Assembly (NCBI GenBank): GCA_002633025.1
Contig: NMRB01000840.1
Coordinates: 103,654-167,653 of the forward strand
Source of the DNA: Notospermus geniculatus
Taxonomy: Eukaryota > Nemertea > Pilidiophora > Heteronemertea > Lineidae
DNA: 64,000 bases
Direction of reading: 5' to 3'
Part shown: in pieces, positions 19,510 through 30,759 of the stretch
Layout: each line of letters begins with the position of its first letter
Position numbering within the stretch: position 1 is the first letter of the stretch
Position numbers and translations under genes: made by a program
The notes under the pieces: generated by a model
The model's database searches: none
What the model was told of the DNA's origin: nothing
Seen by the model: only the letters and a program-made list of their open reading frames with translations

Positions 19510-22500
19510 ACCTTCGCTGTTGTTGTGATCGCTGACGGGGCTGCGGGGGTTAGACACTCAGTAAACAAAGTATGAGAAAAACTGCATATAAATTCTGCAT
19601 CCAGCTATTTCGCATAAAGGTGCAGTTATCTCTAACTGCAGAAATCGAGAAAACAACACGACCAATTTGTCAGTCGGTATAATTAGTGCCATCCCGCTCC
19701 ACTTCCCCGCAGTTCCCCCACCACCATTAGCATGTAATCTTCTTCGCCTATTTGAGCAAGCTCATATCAATTAAATTCTCCCAAGGGCCATGAAATTCAA
19801 GTCGGAGAATAAAGGATCCGACGTAGGCGAGAAACTCGAAACTGTTTGAGTTTCTGCCTTGCGATATTCGTGAATTACAGTCTACCGTGTCTTTGCGAAC
19901 GCTCAACTATGAAAGCCAATCCAGATCGAAATATTCTCTGTAAACAGATTGCTGACAATGAATTTTTAATTTCCGCATCAACCATTGCAACGCATCTGCA
20001 CGTAGGTCTGAAATAATCGATGCGAATTGTAAATTGGCACTTTGATTGTATTGGGATTGAGGCCCCGATGATTGTTGCGCATGCCGGAAGTCACCTCCTG
20101 ACGTCACGTCCTTGCTGATTCGTCATGACCAGAGTATTAAGAGTATAAAGAGTATGTTGAGAAACCATTACAGTATGATGCGACATTTACAGGACCATTA
20201 TCTTGTCAAGTAATAAGGGGTTAAATCAATTTGTCGCAGTCACCACTCATTTAAAGTTTAAGCGGCAACTTCCGGTTGCTAACCAACCAAACGAAGTGGT
20301 TTCCTAGCAACTTTGTCGACGTGTGCAGCAAATGCGGTTTGGCTCCGACTGATAATGAGTGAATGAATGGGAATCAACGTGTGAGAACAGGTCCTCAATA
20401 ACTGCATCAATTATCGCCCCCAGGCATGATTCTGTAAGGTGGAGAAAAATTGACACCCTAAAAAACAATTATCGGCCAGTGATGAGGAAATAATCGGTTG
20501 TTTTCTGAAGGATACTGAGTAAACTATGATTTCCTTTCCGAGAGTTGCCTTGGGCACCAGACCTGTGATGATTTGACTGCGGTGTGATGATTTGACGGTT
20601 GACCAGTAGCATACGTCATCCGTTATCGTTGTTTGAGGCGGAACACAGGGTGTCAAGCAACGACAACAATGGCTGTCTCCAGGTTCCGCGTCCTTTGGGA
20701 AAATAAACAAGCGGTTGCCATCAATGCAGCTGGCACGACTGCCTCTTAAAGGTCAAGGCCATCGAGTAAAAGGGAGGCTATTTCACGTTTCGAAGCGTGG
20801 TGGCAGTTGTGGGTCCTTGAATAATCCATGTGGCTTTCTGCAGTGGCCAGTGGCCAGGTGTACAGGGGATAAAGCTCGAGGAATGGAGGTCCTCCAATAA
20901 GCCATGCATTGCCAATGGTTATGGTCAGGGTTAGCGACAAACATGTAATCCTTTTCAAAGGACAACACCTGGGATTCCAATCCAGGAGGCATTCTCCGCC
21001 TTTACTAATGCCGCCATCACACTGAGCTATAAGTTCAGTACGTTCTTGAAAATGTTGCCGAACTGGCTGAAACGGAGTGGACGAAGTGGCAATGGACGGA
21101 ACTTCATGGACGGGGCTCGGACGAGAAGGGTGCTCCAGAACATCCAGAACATCGAGGCATTATTTGGCCAAGGGTTACACGTTCTAGCCCGTTTTACGAT
21201 TTTTTAAAGGACGGGGCAGGACGTTTTGAGAACTACTTCAGTGTGACAGGCCCTTAAGTTTTTGATTGCAGTCCCCAGTGCGACAACTGCAGTGGGCATA
21301 AAAAACTATGTAAGTCAACTTGCCTCGGTTTCTTTACCACACCCAGGAGGAGTATAGGGACAGATATCTGATCTGCGTTGGTGTAGCCGATACGCTCATC
21401 TTGAACTACAGCTCAGCTGATGCGCCCCAGTCGAATGAGTTGATCGTCAAAGGAATATGTACATGTACATTGTAATGCTAATGGTAAAGGTTGGGTACAA
21501 AACGCTTTCACCAACTCGAGGCCTGGATACTGCGCGGTAGAATCGCTTTTATCATGAACATGATGTTCTGTTTCATTTTCACACTCAGTCTCTGATTTGA
21601 ATCAACAAAACCATGAACGACGCTGCATGGTGTTATAGAATTTGCATCACATTGCACTTGACAGATACCCTGGGGTCTGCGCATATCGGAATCGCGTTAG
21701 CCCAAGCTATCGCGATGTAAACATTGTAACTTTTTAGTAAGATTATTGATGCGCGGAAACGGCGGGCGAAATTGCGTTTTTCGTGATATATTTCTCATAA
21801 AGAAGCTATAGGAATGAAGCCGGCAGATATGTCATCTTGCCAAGACTTATCTATAGTCGAATTCATATAAAGAACCAGAGAGTTTCTTTTGCTTGGAATA
21901 TATTGGAAGTGATTGGCGAGATAAATAACGCAGTGTCGTGGCACTGTCTCGTACATCAAGGGATCTGGACCACCGTACTCAAGAAGGAACAGCTAACGCT
22001 GGTTTGGAGAGAGAACGAGCTCTCTTTGCTGAGGTTGAACACTTCAGTGACTCGCGTATATAAAGCCTCTGGCAATCACCAAGATTGAACCGAAGCCTAC
22101 AGGTAAAGTGGTGTTCCAGCGAAAGCGTCGGTGCAAATGGCGCTGGTTCGTGCCTCAAAAGCGGATCGCTTTGGCATGGGAGAAAGGAGAGTGAAGAAAT
22201 GCCGGCGAGGAAGCCCTCCATTTCACCTGGCCCACGATCATCTGTAACGCAGGGGACAGTAAACCCTGGGTCCTTATGTGCCTTGCAAGGGCAAGTAAAA
22301 GACTCCATCCAAGTGAGGAACATGAGTAGCTTGAGATGGCCTCTTCCGTATACTTACCCGGGCCAATAATGCTTTGGTTTCGGCCCCGATGGAAAAATTC
22401 GTACAAAACAACCTTCTGTAACGCAAGAAATGGAAGTGATCCACTGTGGGTGGACAGAATTTGAAAAAATTGATGACACTCTCAACAAATCTGAGAGATG

Positions 22501-22568
22501 CTAAATTGTGCTTGCCTAGACTGTTGTAATAGATTGTTGAAAACAAATCCGATCCCGCCTCGCTGGAA
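19510..22568. other. No gene recognised
   Basis: Intergenic sequence. Two near copies of GTGATGATTTGAC lie at about 20565-20595. The ORF at 21979-22323 (minus, 114 codons) overlaps 22085-22369 (plus), and neither shows a known domain. Confidence 0.5.
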
Positions 22569-23060
22569 AGAACCGATCCGATTTCTTGTGAGCAGTCTTG
22601 ATCAGATTTGTCCATTAGCAACAACTCCTTGATCTGATTAACTATTTATGAAACCAGAAACAGTGCACTGAGAAAACGAACTATCTTCGAAAGGAAGGCT
22701 TGCTTGTTCAAGACCAGAACGTTGAACATACTTTCTTCGAAAGAAAAGCTTGCTTGTTCTGGACCAGAACGTTGAACGTACTTTCTTCGAAAGGAAGGCT
22801 GCTTGTTCAGGACCAGAACGTTGAAGGAACTGTCTTCGAAAGGAAGGCTGCTTGTTCAAGACCAGAACGTTGAACGTACTGTCAACGAAAGAAAGGTTTG
22901 CTTGTTCAAGACCAGAACGTTGAACGTACTATCATCGAAAGGAAAGCTTGCTTGCTCAGGACCAGAATGTTCAACGGTCAGATAAGGAACCAGAAGATCC
23001 CAGATGAAGTTGGCACAGAAAAACCAACGCCGGGAAGAGAGACGAAGATCACTTCAACAT
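22569..23060. repeat. Duplicated segment, copy 1, with six-unit 50-bp tandem array
   Basis: Unique-like flank 22569-22681, then six 50-bp units (about 22682-22980), then flank to 23060. Each unit carries TTCTTCGAAAGGAAGGCTTG followed by TTCAAGACCAGAACGTTGAA. The same arrangement recurs at 23547-24185. The plus-strand ORFs here read VERT..ERK.CLF.TRTLN in tandem and are repeat read-through, not evidence of a protein. Confidence 0.85.
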
Positions 23061-23546
23061 ATCGGCCCGAACTTATAAAAGGTGTTTTTCGCCTGTCTAA
23101 CTTGGACTTGTTTAAGCCTAAACATTTGTAAGACAGCTGTTAGACAAGTCTACCAAAACACTGGTGTTTATCGGAATTTCGAACAAGGCAAGGACGTCAG
23201 TCTAGCTAGTCAAGTCCAACGGGTGATTAAGCATGTATCGCCGATCGCACTGCCTTTGTTGAGGCGATTATATAATGAATTGTAAGGGTCATGCCTTTGA
23301 TGACCTCATTTACATGGCATTCGTCATAATAGGCCTGTTTGCTGTTGTGACTGGATGGATAGTACAACCTTACTCAAAAGTAAATGCCCACCTAATTTTC
23401 CGGCATATTTCCTTGAATATTTTTCATAGCCACGTTTTCTTTTCACACAGATAATCTAGGGCAACTAGGACACCTTTTAAGACCAAAAAACTTGAAATTA
23501 TGAATGAATCACAAGCTTAGACAGCTGCAAAACAAGCCCCCTGGCN
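23061..23546. other. Spacer between duplicated arrays, with an ambiguous base
   Basis: A 486-bp stretch without a gene. Position 23546 is N, the only ambiguous base I noticed in the window. It sits exactly where homology to copy 1 resumes, which raises the possibility of an assembly join. Confidence 0.7.
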
Positions 23547-24185
23547 AGAACCTATCCGATTTCTTGTGAGCAGTCTTGAGCAGATTTGTCCATTAGCAAC
23601 AACTCCTTGATCTGATTAACTATTTATGAAACCAGAAACAGTGCACTGAGAAAACGAACTATCTTCGAAAGGAAGGCTTGCTTGTTCCAAGGCCAGAACG
23701 TTGAACGTACTTTCTTCGAAAGGAAGTCTTGCTTGTTCAGGACCAGGACGTCGAACGTATACTGTCAACGAAAGGAAGGCTTGCTTGTTCAAGACCAGAA
23801 AGTTGAACGTACTTTCTTCGAAAGAAAAGCTTGCTTGTTCGGGACCAGAACGTTGAACGTATACTGTCAACGAAAGGAAGGCGTGTTTGTTCAAGACCAG
23901 AAAGTTGAACGCACTTTCTTCGAAAGGAAGGCTTGCTTGTTCAAGGCCAGAACGTTGAACGTACTTTCTTCGAAAGGAAAGCTTGCTTGTTCAAGACCAG
24001 AACGTCGAAAGTACTGTCAACGAAAGGAAGGCTTGCTTGTTCAAGACCAGAAAGTTGAACGTACTATCTTCTAAAGGAAAGCTTGCTTGCTCTGGACCAG
24101 AATGTTCAACGGTCAGATAAGGAACCAGAAGATCCCAGATGAAGTTGGCACAGAAAAACCAACGCCGGGAAGATCACTTCAACAT
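23547..24185. repeat. Duplicated segment, copy 2, with nine-unit 50-bp tandem array
   Basis: The flank matches copy 1 from the first base after the N. Nine units of 50-52 bp follow (about 23660-24110), then the same right flank to 24185. Several units alternate between a TTCTTCG start and a GTCAACG start, giving a partial 100-bp higher-order period that copy 1 shows at only one unit. A 105-codon plus-strand ORF starting at 24139 has no recognisable domain. Confidence 0.85.
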
Positions 24186-26640
24186 CTTTATGTCTAGTGA
24201 AAACAGGAGGACTAGCGCCAGTGAGCAACAAAACAATGCAGCTTTGAACAACGCCAATGTTGTGCTTTTTAACATGTCTGAATTACTTCTCGCTATGATG
24301 GTAAACTCCAAGACGACATTCCTCACCAACAGGTTCCTGTACGATGCCAAGGTAGGCCCTGTGTACACGGAGATATCATTGGCAAGGAGTCAGGGTTTTG
24401 TATATGTAATTCTAGAGAAAGCAGAAGATCTGGCTCGCATATTCGGGATAACCTAAGGCACTTGCTTATGTATGCTGGCTGCTTTTTACATCGCGTCATA
24501 CCAGTGGTAAAGAATGCTCATACTCAGCCTCTGTGCTGTTCCTATGCAGATACAGGAGGTCAAATGCATTGTAATAATAGTGGAGGAGTGCAATAAACAG
24601 GCAGAGATGCTTCGGTGCGTCTGTATCTCTGCCATAAATGAAATAAAAGTGAAATTGACTGTAAACTATAACATCGACGTCGAATTGGTAATCGCCTTTG
24701 ACTTCCAAAACGACGTCACTCAGCCGAAACACAAGCTCGCAAAAAATCTATACTTTCAAAGTGAATGTTTGCATTTACGAATGCCCCCGAGGTTTGGGCT
24801 TATAAGGGGATTTGGCTTTAGGAGCCATCGTTGTTCTTTCGTCGCTTTCAACCCTCGTAAGCCTTTACATTTGTTCCAGTTCTGCAGTATGCCACCAAAT
24901 TATCGGAAACCTTGTGGGGATTGTATTATACAAGTCTAAAATGCTGCTAGTCTGGATGTCGGCTTATAAGATTGGGATGCAGGGACGGGCCTTCCCGTGG
25001 TGAAAGAACTGTTTTTCGCTTCAAAGCGTTTTTGATGCCCCTTTGGCAATCTGGCAAGCTAACAATGGCATGTAGTTAGTTGCCTTTTTGGCTTTCTCAT
25101 ATTCGACGGCTATTCGTACAATTCATTGTTATTGACGTGTTGTAACACAACTTGACGACGGTGCCGAGGTATCCAGGGCCAAGTTACAAACAGACGTCAT
25201 CAGCTGTAAAAGAGATAAATAATGAGAATTTTGTATTCATAGACAATGGACAAATCATCCTGAGGCAACGTTTTTTAGTGATGTCTAAACTATGCCTAGA
25301 ACATCAGAGCAATTTCGCTTTTGTGTGGGATGTGGGAACGATTTCTTTTGAAGTCGTCGAGTACTCATCAGGTCATTCGCCTGACCTGCGCCGTAATCAC
25401 TCATTACATGTCTTTTCACTACAGTTTTTAGTAAGAAGTAATGGTACGTACATGTACGTCTGTGACTACGTATTCTGAATGAACTGTAGCCTTTCCCATG
25501 GTGCATGAGAGGCCACACACTGTCCCTTGTTCTACTCACTGGGAAACGGGCCTACCTGTGGTGAATTCCGTTCAATGACGTATCAATACATCCATAAATA
25601 TATAAGCCAGATACGCGTTTTTCCTGTTGATATTTTCCTTGAGAATGTATATCTAAAGATCGCTATCGCAAGAAAGGGCCTAAGTTATGTACGAATGGTT
25701 TAACGTCCTTTTGTAATTGAAATCTAGTTCTGGTGTTGTAAAATGCGCACTAACTTCAGCATTGGGTCAAGAGAGGGATTTTAAAGAAATTTAACCAACA
25801 TAATCCAACACCAAATTCAAACCTTTCACGCAGAATGTGCGTGTTACCAAAAACAGGTACATGTATTGCAAAAATGCAGGTACCAATCAAAACACCTGTT
25901 ACAACATGTTAGGTGAGAACCAATCAGATGACCTTTCACTCCGTGTTAGGCAATACAGCGACATCTGATTGGGTCACACGTGTGGCGGAGGTGTTCGAGT
26001 GGACAGCCGAGGGGTGCCTCACGACTCTTCAGCTGTCAGGACACTATTCGTTCGTTAAACGATTTCATGGCAATTAAACGATGATCAATCTCCTAACAGA
26101 TCGGCTGAGGTGTTCTGTCTGGGGTGAAACTCATTAAAGAAACAGAAAAACCCGATCGAACGGTCTTTTACGTTATCCATCAAACCACAGAAGCAATTTG
26201 TTAAGATATCAGGCCGCTGAAATCGATCACCTGATTTTGGTTCCTGTTCGCGTTGACGCAAGCGCTTGGTATGTTTGGGATTCCTCCGCTTACTATTGGT
26301 AAGAGGAGATTATACAGTGGTATGTTTTTATCTCGAAGAATGCACACGTCCATTGGGAAAACCTTGAGTGAAATAGCTTAGACCGTATATGTTGAGTTTA
26401 TATACTCATGTAGAGAGAACATCTTTTTACCAACCGTTTCCAAGACTTCGTTTTTCCTCGCATAACTTCCTGTTGCTGGCATACTCAAAGAAGAACGGAT
26501 GACAGTGCGAGGTAAAGGAGGTTTTAAAGAGGTCGTCTTACCAACGTTTCCTTTCTAAGGATATGAAAATCGTGCTCTCTACTTCCTCTCTGAAGGCTTT
26601 GGCAACCTCCACCGATATGTATACCTGCAGTGGATAACCA
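24186..26640. other. No gene recognised; small CCAAT cluster
   Basis: The ORF at 24514-24939 (plus, 141 codons) overlaps others and shows no domain. CCAAT at 25883-25887 and 25920-25924 and ATTGG at 25968-25972 form a loose cluster within 90 bp, but no start codon or coding exon follows it convincingly. Confidence 0.45.
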
Positions 26641-26710
26641 CCAATAGTATACCAGTGGTTTGGCGTCAGACTCGAAATCGAGAGATCGCGGGTTCGATTC
26701 GACGCCGAAT
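26641..26710 (+). mobile_element. tRNA-like SINE head
   Basis: ACCAGTGGTTTGGCG (26651-26665) resembles a tRNA D-arm/A box. GACTCGAAATC (from 26669) resembles an anticodon stem-loop with CGA, and GGTTCGATTC (26691-26700) is a B box. The acceptor stem does not pair and the variable arm is short, so I call it the tRNA-derived head of a SINE, possibly from a serine-type tRNA. It is unlike the head at 15780-15843. Confidence 0.55.
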
Positions 26711-27036
26711 CGCCATTTTGTACTCTAAACTTACTTGTCTGAACGGATCAAGTGAACGTTGAATGAGCTGCACCTTGAGTAAGCTTTCTTGGGAGAATGG
26801 CCACTTTTCGATTGAAGGGGTATACCACCAATAGGGGCACCTACATACAGAACGAGAGATTAAGTTAAGCGTAATTTCCAAGCACAACGAACCATGAGGA
26901 CCCTGCTCCCTCGAGAAAATTTTGATTCTCAAGTACGGGCCTCCCGGAAACGCGAATTCCTGGCATCTGGGCGGGTGACGATGGACATAACACTTGGAGG
27001 GGCGTGCAAAGCGCCCTTTTGGGATTTGGGATTTGA
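26711..27036. other. No gene recognised
   Basis: Probably includes the body of the SINE just upstream, but no tail repeat is obvious. It ends at the poly-C that opens the 3.7-kb duplicated segment. Confidence 0.45.
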
Positions 27037-30000
27037 CCCCCCCCGGCCGCGCCGGCCCTGAATGTTAATAAAATGCGACTAACGTTTTGAGACTGTATGA
27101 CGGTGGAAAGCGCTAGGCAGCGGCACATCATGCAATAGAATGCACGGAAAGATATTTTGAGAGCACCGAACCCGTGTCATGATAGAGAGTTCAACTCGAT
27201 ACGTGGGAGAAGATCACTTTAAAGATATACTCCAAGAAGGGAGAGCAATTCGCTGATGGAAATATCACCAGCGGAATGATCCCACCGAAAAGACTAATTG
27301 GGTGAAACCGTGCAGCAATTTGTTGATGAGCCACTAATGGTCCCAATGCAAACACTTAGTAATTGAGATTAATGGATCCCTGTTGAGTAGTTTTCGTGAC
27401 AGGGGAATATGAACGACGATCACAATTATTCTGGGTCATGCGTGCCCCAGTAGGGGGCAGTCTAACCTCGTCCCAAAGTGTAGCCGCGCACTTCGCCTGC
27501 ATCGTGATTTCAGGTCACTTCACTCGGCCCCAACTGCCTCCCTAAGATAAGATGGAGGAGATGTTTTGAGTGGACATTAGTTGATATCGACATTTCGTCT
27601 GCCAGTCGAGACCCATTTAGCGATCTCGAAAGTCCCTTTGTCTCCATATCGAAACATTGGATATGTTTAGGTCATGCAAAGGAAATGCCGAGAACATGGC
27701 ACCCGGGAAGTAGCCTACCATTCCCCGGAAATCATACCATCTTGGTAATTCCGGCCTTTGTGGTACCAATGTGTAGTTATTGCTCGATCGTTGTTAGGTC
27801 GGTCCAACTACCCGGTAACTACGCGATGATGACCGTTGGAATGTCGTTGTCTGCGGTAATAGCAGAGTAACTCTGTGGTCAATCCCACAAATGCAGCCCA
27901 AACATGGCTGAAGTCTCTGACGACCATGCACCAGAAATTTCCCCGGTCGATTCCCCCTTTAAGTATAGTTACCGATGAGTCATGCGGAACTGATGTACAA
28001 ACAGCCTACCTGGGAAAACAGGTAGACGATCACTTCAATGTACCCAAAGGCAAGGTTCAGCAAACACTTCCCCGAACTAAAAGAAATGTTGCTTTCCAAA
28101 ATGTTTGTAGTACTTGCTTAAATTTAATACAGGTGTCTTTGGAACAGTCACCCGGTCACAAAAAACCACCACTTGCATGTTATGAGGACGAGGTTGAGCG
28201 GGAATCCCCCACTGCCGCGTCTGCTGTTGGCAGTCATCAAAGGACCAATCAGAGCGCATTTTAACGCGACCAATCACAGCGTGCCTTTGCGATCGTTAGA
28301 TTTCCCGCTGATAGAGGGCGTGTCACCACCACGAACGCAGCACATGCGGTCGATAGAACTCGGCCTATCATCGATTAAATGGACGATGTCAGGCTAGCTG
28401 TGGCTGAACCACCTAAATAGCAAGCGCCAAGGTCGCAGCGGAATGAAAATTTCTGGCGCTGTCAGACAATACGTATGCCCCAATTTGTATACATGTACAT
28501 GTAATAGGTGCAATTGTATACGTCAGAAGCAACGTGGCATGAAACCCCCGATAAATCTATGATGCTGCTAATGACAAATGGTGATAAAAGCGGTCAGCGT
28601 AGATAGATATCGTTTTACGTAAACGGTGTACATTATGATGGATGTAAGGACTTCTATGTATGTAGGCCAACATACATCTTCAGCCAACAAGTCTATCCGT
28701 CATAAACAGATACAATCCCGAGTCGGCTTATTATAGGGGCCAGTGATATTGTAAGTAGATGACAAGGGAGTAAGAAATAAAAGCGGAAAATAACAAGTGG
28801 GAAATTTTGGCATTTTGTGCGGGTTTTTCAATTTCTCAAATTGGGCTAATTTTTTTCCCAAAAATCAGACAAAATGCCGTGTCATTTATTTTTTTAAATT
28901 CTCAAAATAGGAAAAAAGTCTATCGCAATTTGAGAAATTGAAAAATTCGCGCAAAATGCCAAAATTTCCCACTTTTTATTTTCCACTTGTATTTGTTACT
29001 CCCTTTGACATAATTGGTGCAGAAGTATAGGAGGAAACCGCAGCTGCATCCGCAAGGGAAAATCCAACTCAAGAGTTTTTTACATGGTTTCAAGAACTGT
29101 GGTGAGTAAGCTCTGAAATGAAGCTGAAACAGGCCCTTACGTAATGCGCCAACGGGTTTGCTTTCCTGCCAGCAGCAGCAATGGAGATACTGATATTGCA
29201 TGGATTTCAAGAAACTTTGTCTGTCGAAGCATATAACGGTGGTAACTATACCTGAGGCATGTAGTTTCATCTGCAGCATGGCGAAATCGCTTATTCGGTG
29301 CATGCTCAACGCCATCCTAGACACTCAGATACTTGATGAAGGCAATGTCGACAAACGATTCGAAAAAAATGTGACATGAAGTAGAAATATGACCTTCTCT
29401 TGGAGAAAAGGAGGAAATATGACCTTTTCGCAGTGCACCTCGCGAGTCCTACAAAGCAAATTAGATGTCACAGGTGTTATTTTTCTCATGATTTTTTCTG
29501 TAAGACAAGGAAGCACTGACATGGCTAGGATCTTCCAAGAAGGAGTTCCTCTTGCTATCGCACAATATGGTATGGGATCTTCAGATAAGCTCATCTGAAG
29601 GGGAGAAGGGGGAAGTGACCTAACCTGCTGAAGGACACCTATGGCAAATGCTTTACGAGGCCTCGTTTCATTTCAAGTTCCTGGCTTCAATATTGCAATG
29701 GATTATCGCCGCAGCCGTAAAAACTTGAATGTTGACCTAGACTCTGCCTCCAGCATGCCACACTTGGCCTCAGTTGCTGTTTTTGCAATGCTTTGAATGC
29801 CTTCCTGAGAAACCAACGTAGTTGAGTCCAGGAAGTGTAGTCAAAATCCCAATTCTCTCAAGCTTTAGTCACTCCTTTAGCATGTTTAGTCACAACATTC
29901 CTTTTGGTGAAAGACGTTGCGATTTTCATACGAGATTGCTGGGGCAGGATTTATTCCTTGGTGTAGTGATTTACCCCCAGTCCAAAGCCTTACGCAGACG

Positions 30001-30759
30001 AACTATTGGTGTGCACACAATGTATCTCATAAGTGACATCACATCACAGATAAGTTTTTTACAGGTTGGAATGAAACCATAACAGGATAAGCCAATAACT
30101 CAACTACATGTACGTGTACAATATTTTGACGAAATGAGAAAAACCTGAGGAGGTTTTGTTGACACGCCCTCAGTTACTAGCAACATTTTCCAATTATTCT
30201 CGTCATCAACTGATTTCTTTTTTTTCGTTTCTAATATCCTGGATGCATATTTCATGCTTTACTCATGCTAAGTGTCATTAAGCGTGTACACCGAGCAGTG
30301 GTAATGGCATTTAATGCTGGGGGACTGGTTATTGCGCTGAATGTGATTTACAGTGCCACGTGACCCTATTATACAAGATTTAATCTTCCTCCGTTGTCAA
30401 CTGCCATGTGGAAATGCCATACTCTATTTCTTCAACATGAGGAGGCACAGTAGAGGTCCGTGAATGTAGTTTCGATGATTTCGTTACCAGGACGACGTGG
30501 ATTCGTCTGATGCCGTCCGTTTCGTTCTGCCCCTGGCGACGGCATCAGGAACCAATATGGGTCCGTTCTCGGGTCGCAATGTCACCACTGTCCAGTGCAA
30601 GAACGTGGGAACCAATCAGAACACCTGTTACTCACTAAGGAGTAGAATGATTGGCTGATGGGAAAGGCTATTGTTAGGGTTAACCTTATATCTTAACACA
30701 GAGGATACACGTCCTCGATTTGGCACTCGACGGGCCTCATGTTGCCGAGGATCACCGTC
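27037..30759. repeat. 3.7-kb duplicated segment, copy A
   Basis: It begins with poly-C and GGCCGCGCCGGCC and ends at GAGGATCACCGTC. It aligns in the same orientation with 33847-37534 along its full length, with a few mismatches per 60 bases and many small indels. No transposase or reverse transcriptase is recognisable and no TIR or LTR delimits it. It carries an internal palindromic MITE and short ORFs shared with copy B (27875-28264 here). It could be a large non-autonomous element, a true segmental duplication, or two haplotypes assembled in tandem. Confidence 0.85.
28764..29006. mobile_element. Palindromic MITE, AAGGGAGTAAGAAATAAAAG family, copy 1
   Basis: AAGGGAGTAAGAAATAAAAG at the left end mirrors the right end, whose outermost bases are TTGTTACTCCCTT. 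Arms of about 100 bp contain GTGGGAAATTTTGGCATTTT and AATTTCTCAAATTG. It is about 243 bp and AT-rich. It lies inside duplicated segment A, and the matching copy is inside segment B, so the insertion predates the duplication. Confidence 0.8.

Noticed and set aside
22803-24074. ORFs reading VERTFFERKACLF repeats
   Set aside because: They are read-through of the 50-bp tandem arrays and shift frame between units.
22682-24110. CRISPR-like array
   Set aside because: The units are contiguous with no unique spacers, in a eukaryotic context.
24514-24939. 141-codon plus-strand ORF
   Set aside because: Biased by neither repeat nor domain, and overlaps other ORFs on both strands. I could not support a gene.
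27037-30759. LTR retrotransposon or LINE as the nature of the 3.7-kb unit
   Set aside because: No RT, integrase or endonuclease motifs in any frame I read, no terminal repeats, and no poly(A) tail.
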